Assembly: GCA_026770615.1 (NCBI GenBank)
Contig: MU631590.1
Coordinates: 38,217-55,389, forward strand
DNA length: 17,173 bases
Source: Pavlovales sp. CCMP2436
Lineage: Eukaryota; Haptophyta; Pavlovophyceae; Pavlovales
Direction of reading: 5' to 3'
Position numbers and translations under genes: made by a program. Position 1 is the first letter of the stretch. Each line of letters opens with the position of its first letter. The notes beneath the pieces are model-generated. The model saw only the letters and a list, made by a program, of their open reading frames with translations. It searched no databases and was not told the origin of the DNA. This document shows positions 13,974 through 17,173 of the stretch, one piece after another.

Positions 13974-15254
13974 ACGACCCGTCCTACCCCTACCACGGCC
14001 GTGGCTATGGCATCTGCCCCGAGCACTGCTAGTCGGCGGTGTTGGTAGCTGTGGCGGTGCCTGAGGTGGCGGCGGTGGCGGCGGTGGTTGTGGCGGTGGC
14101 GGCGGCGGAGGTTGTGGTGGCAGTTGTGTTGGCGGTAGCTGCTGCTGAGGCGGAGGGCCCAGCGTCGACCGCTCCTGCTGTGTTCGTGCACGCGTCGTCC
14201 GCTGTGGCTGGGGAGGGAGTGGTGGTGGTGGTGGCTGATGTGGTGGTGGCTGCAGCGGCGGCGTGGAGTCGGCTAGGTGGTCTCTCCGAGCGTCCGCGTC
14301 GGCTGTTGGGAGCAATGTTGCAGCGGTAGCTTCGGCCTCGACGTTGGCGGCATTGGCGAGCGAGGTTTGGCGGGCGGGTGGGAGTATGTTCGCAAATGCA
14401 TCGACCCCAGTGCGATCGGAATCAGCGTTTGAGTTGGCTCGGACTTTGGAGGCGTATTTGGTGGCGTGGAGCTCGAAGACCGAGGGCCGGCTGGCCTGGA
14501 CAGAGGTCGAGCAGCTGCCGCCGCTGAGCCCTTTCCAACCGGTGGCGCGGTAGTTGGGGAGAGGGTCCACGTCGTTTAGGTGGAGATGCTGAGGCTGCGC
14601 ACGGACGTCTTGATTGAACCCAATTGTGGTAGTGCTGTCAATGACTTGCAGTGCACGTTGGCAGATGGTGTAAATCAAGGTGGCCGCGAGCTCGTGAAGT
14701 ACGATGCAGCCCTCGGCTCTGCGCCAGAGCTTGTCGATGTGCAGCCCCTTGGCGCAGCTCAGATGGAGTGCCTTCTTGAGATTCTTGTCCGAGGCCGCAA
14801 GTGTTTCTTCGGGGCTCTGGTCCGGAGGCACCTCACTAGGCGCCATGGCCTTCGGCTCGACGGGCAGCGCGGCGAGGATCGCGCGTGCGAGCGTGCGCCC
14901 CCGACAGGTGCGGTCAACTCTGATCGGGCCGCCAGCTGCGTGGAGCAGTGCATGTATCTTGCAGTAGGACGTAATGATGTGGGCTGCGATGAGGGGGTCT
15001 TGGGGAGCTGACACTTGCGCTGGCGCACCACCTCGCATGCGGCACGTAGAGTGCAGTGTCGCCTCGTTCTCGATGTCGTAATCCCGAAGTGGGCTCTGGT
15101 CGTCCAACTGTTTGCCTCCGCAGGTGAAGAAGTAGAGATCGGGTGCAATGCCGGTCTTGTGCTTGATGGTGTCTTTGACAATTCCGACCGTAAAGTGTGG
15201 CTTCACCTTGAGCACGAGCGTCTGGCGACCGAGGATCACGACAAAAATGTACAT
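13938..15254 (-). CDS. Ubiquitin-like N-terminal ORF with Pro/Gln-rich tail
   Basis: From the ATG at 15254, residues 1-76 align with ubiquitin without gaps (MYIFVVILGRQTLVLKVKPH to ENEATLHSTCRMRGG) and end exactly at Gly75-Gly76. Retained: Lys27, Lys33, Lys48, Leu8, His68, Arg72, Arg74. Changed: Lys6 to Val, Lys11 to Gln, Lys29 to Thr, Lys63 to Asn, Ile44 to Thr, Val70 to Thr. Gly-Gly followed by APAQ would suit cleavage by deubiquitinases. Residues 77-300 are unrecognised, with helical parts such as LHELAATLIYTICQRALQVI. The rest is a PPQPQ/PPPP linker and a GRGRGRTGRG stretch that could bind RNA. The ORF stops after a homopolymer next to the downstream segment, so it was probably the N-terminal part of the retroelement polyprotein. 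The frame stays open 5' of this ATG into the AQP repeats. Confidence 0.72.
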   Translation of the reverse strand: MYIFVVILGRQTLVLKVKPHFTVGIVKDTIKHKTGIAPDLYFFTCGGKQLDDQSPLRDYDIENEATLHSTCRMRGGAPAQVSAPQDPLIAAHIITSYCKIHALLHAAGGPIRVDRTCRGRTLARAILAALPVEPKAMAPSEVPPDQSPEETLAASDKNLKKALHLSCAKGLHIDKLWRRAEGCIVLHELAATLIYTICQRALQVIDSTTTIGFNQDVRAQPQHLHLNDVDPLPNYRATGWKGLSGGSCSTSVQASRPSVFELHATKYASKVRANSNADSDRTGVDAFANILPPARQTSLANAANVEAEATAATLLPTADADARRDHLADSTPPLQPPPHQPPPPPLPPQPQRTTRARTQQERSTLGPPPQQQLPPTQLPPQPPPPPPPQPPPPPPPPQAPPQLPTPPTSSARGRCHSHGRGRGRTGRGGGGWRGDHAT

Positions 15255-15940
15255 CGGGCTGCGCAATTGGCTGGGCGGTGAGCTCTGCGGCAGGCTCAGC
15301 AGCAGCAGCGGGCTGGGCGGAGCGGCGGGCTCTGCGGCAGTATGCTTGACGGCGGCGGGCTGGGGGGTGGCGTGGGGAGCGCCAGCAGGCTGAGTGGTGA
15401 CGGACTGGGTGGTGGGCTGTGTGGCGGCAGCGATGGCTGCGGCGGGCTTGGCAGCAACGATGGCGTTGGTGACGTTGGTGACGGTGGTGGCGGGCTCGGC
15501 GGTGGGCTAGGCAGCGGCGGGCTTGGTGGTGGGCTGGGCGGTGGATTGAACGGCAGGTTCGGCGGTGGGCTGAGTGGCGGGCTGGTCGGCGGGCTGGCTC
15601 TGGGCGGCGGGCTGGGTTGCGGGCTGGGCGGTGGGCTGGGCGGTGGGCTTTGGCGGCGGTAGAAGGGACCTCGATGGAGTGGACTGGAAAGTGGGTTGGG
15701 CAGTGTGTTGTGGGTGAACGCACTTTTCTAGCGCCGGCTCAGCGCGCAGCGTGCTTGGCGACGGCAGCGGTAGCGCGGTCTCCATCGACGGCTCGCTCGG
15801 CGGCGCACTCTGTGGCGTGTCAACCGGCGCACGCAGCGGCAGCGCGCCCATGGGCTGGCTGCTGCGGCGCCCTGGGCAGCGGCGGGCTGGGCGGCGGCGG
15901 CGGGTTGGAAGGCAGGCTGGGCGGCGGGCTGGGCGGCGGG
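15255..15940 (-). pseudogene. Ala/Gln/Pro-repeat coding linker with TAG at Gln positions
   Basis: On the minus strand, codons GCC CAG CCC and variants encode strings such as PTAQPTAQPATQPAAQ. The frame is shared with the ubiquitin ORF: from about 15870 it reads PPSEPSMETALPLPSPSTLR.. to TAQPTTKPAAA, meets TAG at 15509-15507, then continues as PTAEPATTVTNVTNAIVAAK to the ubiquitin Met without further stops. Upstream, the ankyrin frame meets TAG at 15943-15941, also in place of CAG in GCC CAG CCC. A frameshift near 15860-15900 separates the two. The repeat is a minisatellite at DNA level (GGGCTGGGCGGC units), so slippage and C-to-T decay explain these breaks simply. Confidence 0.6.
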
Positions 15941-17173
15941 CTAGGCGGGCTGGGCAGCATCTGGTTCGGGTACGAGCTGGGCTGCATCGGGCTCGGTTGC
16001 GGGCTGGGCGGCGGGCTCGACGGCAGGCTCGGCGGCGGGCCGGGCGGCTGGCTGTGCGGTGGGAATGCGCAGGTACTCTGCCATCTCGCGAAACCTGCCC
16101 CTCACGGCGCGGTCGACCAAGTTCTCCTGGTCCCTTGCAGAAAGTTGGCAGCCGCCGCACTCCAAAGCATATTGCAGCACATCAAGATGGCCTCCCTGGG
16201 CGGCACTGAAGCAGATGAGTTCTCCCAAGGGGCAATCGTTGGAGTGTAGCCAAACCAATGATTCCGAATTCCCCTCCTCTGCGGCAGCGTCACAAGCCTC
16301 GCCACTCGGGTAACATACCCGATCGATCAAGAGCACCTCGAGGGCGCCCATGCAACCAAGTCTCGCAGCGAGGGTGAGCAACAAAGCCGGCCTTCTGATG
16401 AGTCTTTCACCTTCTTCGTCTAGGTAGAGCCCATCAGAGTCGGCAGAGCGCCCACACTGGTCGTCGTCGCGGATGAAGTGGAGCATGCACATGCATGCAA
16501 AGGCTGCCAACGCACATGTGCGTAGAAAGTCGCTTCTATGCGTCTCCTCCCTCTCCTGGCTCATGTGGCCTTTGAAGGTCTTACACGTGAGCGTAGCGCA
16601 TGTGCGGTCTCCTCCGTCAAGCAGCATGAGAATGGCCAGCAGCGGATCACCAGCAAGAGAGAGTATCAACTGTTTCGATGCTGCGCCCCTCCTCGGTGCT
16701 CGCCTGCCTCTACCGTGGTCCTCGACACTTAGTACATCAGGGGTCGAGGACCGCACGGCTGCAGCGTGTCTCAACTCCCACCACTCGCCCGTCGACGTAG
16801 ATATCAAGGCTGATGGCTGGGTGGTGGGTTGGCGAGCGGGCTCGGCGACGAATGGCTGGGCTGCAATGCCTGCAGCCCAACCATCCTCCCAACCGTCTAT
16901 CCAGTCCGCCGACCTGAGCGCAGCAGCTTGTTCGATGATGGCGGCGTGCTGGGCGGTGGCGGACTGGACAACGGGCTCCTTGGCGGTGGCGGCGGGCTCG
17001 GCGCCGGCGACGGGCTCGGCGACGGCGGCGGGCTCGGCGGCGGCGGAGGGCTCAACGGAGGCGGGGGGCTTTATGGCGGCGGAGGGCTTGGCCGCAGCAG
17101 CGGGCTGGGCGGGGGTGGCGGAGTCGGTGGCAGTGTCTGGCTCAGCGGCGGCGGCGAGCTGGGAGGAGGCGGG
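15941..17173 (-). CDS. Ankyrin-repeat protein with AQP-rich flanks, 5' partial
   Basis: The frame is open from the right edge to the TAG at 15943-15941 (410 codons). N-terminal Ala/Pro/Glu/Gln repeats, then ADWIDGWEDGWAAGIAAQPF, then LILSLAGDPLLAILMLLDGG..CATLTCKTFKG, which resembles an F-box helix set. Ankyrin-like repeats follow: LLLTLAARLGCMGALEVLLI, CDAAAEEGNSESLVWLHSND, ICFSAAQGGHLDVLQYALEC, LVDRAVRGRFREMAEYL; these are the GHLDVLQ-type repeats common in protists and large DNA viruses. F-box plus ankyrin would suggest a ubiquitin-ligase adaptor, an inference from a weak F-box. After the ankyrins comes TAQPAARPAAEPAVEP, running into the linker before the ubiquitin domain. Whether it is a host gene interrupted by the retroelement or part of the same polyprotein is open. 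Confidence 0.65.
   Translation of the reverse strand, partial: PASSQLAAAAEPDTATDSATPAQPAAAAKPSAAIKPPASVEPSAAAEPAAVAEPVAGAEPAATAKEPVVQSATAQHAAIIEQAAALRSADWIDGWEDGWAAGIAAQPFVAEPARQPTTQPSALISTSTGEWWELRHAAAVRSSTPDVLSVEDHGRGRRAPRRGAASKQLILSLAGDPLLAILMLLDGGDRTCATLTCKTFKGHMSQEREETHRSDFLRTCALAAFACMCMLHFIRDDDQCGRSADSDGLYLDEEGERLIRRPALLLTLAARLGCMGALEVLLIDRVCYPSGEACDAAAEEGNSESLVWLHSNDCPLGELICFSAAQGGHLDVLQYALECGGCQLSARDQENLVDRAVRGRFREMAEYLRIPTAQPAARPAAEPAVEPAAQPATEPDAAQLVPEPDAAQPA

Larger units (their letters stand above)
10450..15254 (-). mobile_element. Degenerate ubiquitin-fused RT/RLE retroelement
   Basis: Read on the minus strand, in order: a ubiquitin-like domain (15254-15027), an unrecognised region, a Pro/Gln-rich linker, a spacer with frame changes, a reverse transcriptase (about 13430-12210), an RT C-terminal region (about 12110-11490) and a restriction-like PD-(D/E)XK endonuclease (about 11480-10450). 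This RT then C-terminal endonuclease order is that of RLE-type non-LTR retrotransposons (R2/CRE-like group). At least five frame changes and one in-frame TAA (11637-11639) make this copy inactive unless they are sequencing errors in homopolymers. No poly(A), target duplication or 5' boundary was identified, so the element ends are nominal. Confidence 0.75.

Noticed and set aside
14039..14329. Plus-strand Val/Ala-rich frame looking like a membrane protein
   Set aside because: It is the complement of the Pro/Gln-rich linker of the ubiquitin ORF; hydrophobicity is a by-product of GGTGGCGG codons.
10139..15254. Ubiquitin ORF and ankyrin repeats as signs of a giant virus insertion
   Set aside because: RT with a C-terminal restriction-like endonuclease is a retrotransposon feature; no viral core gene was seen, and ankyrin repeats alone are not diagnostic.
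15342..15662. Plus-strand glycine-rich protein (GGLGGGLG repeats)
   Set aside because: Reverse-strand reading of the AQP-coding minisatellite. The minus strand continues in frame into ubiquitin, so that strand is the coding one.

Overview
The window looks like nuclear DNA of a GC-rich microalga with a red-lineage secondary plastid (haptophyte, pelagophyte, other stramenopile or dinoflagellate; I cannot choose between them). The evidence is spliceosomal genes with GT-AG introns, a nuclear Ycf36/CGLD27 gene whose N-terminus resembles a bipartite plastid-targeting leader (CAFSP close to the ASAFAP motif), intron-borne repeated elements, MITEs, minisatellites and a degenerate retroelement. No prokaryotic operons, rRNA or CRISPR array were seen.

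Layout. 1-94: 14-bp tandem repeat. 102-284: traces of a minus-strand exon carrying an introner-like insertion. 888-1847 (minus): two-exon TPR protein, divergent from 2020-5089 (plus): four-exon Ycf36/CGLD27 gene of 261 aa. Its 1,960-nt second intron is crowded with duplicated exon edges, four introner-like elements, a minisatellite and a MITE-like palindrome. 5090-7440: non-coding, with three MITE families inserted into one another. 7450-8541: very GC-rich repetitive DNA with a doubtful plus-strand gene. 8658-10345 (minus): 3' five exons of an unidentified gene with a Lys/Ala/Pro-rich tail. 10450-15254 (minus): decayed retroelement encoding an exact 76-residue ubiquitin-like domain ending in Gly-Gly, a Pro/Gln-rich linker, a reverse transcriptase and a restriction-like endonuclease. 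15255-17173 (minus): Ala-Gln-Pro repeats and an ankyrin-repeat reading frame running off the right edge.

The two most notable signals are these. First, a family of intron-borne insertions shares the 19-nt core TAATAATAGTTCTTTTAAC. The core lies in transcript-sense orientation in the two recognised genes, and at three sites it sits just inside a 21-44 bp duplication of a host exon edge including its splice site. Second, a ubiquitin-RT-endonuclease retroelement lies in line with an ankyrin/AQP coding region, whose linker carries two TAG codons exactly where CAG (Gln) is expected.

The genes do not form a pathway. The TPR and Ycf36 genes share a 172-bp divergent promoter region. The unidentified minus-strand gene lies directly downstream of the retroelement, which may have interrupted it. 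All splice models were made by eye from GT-AG sites, reading phase and, for Ycf36, remembered family conservation; no transcript data were available.
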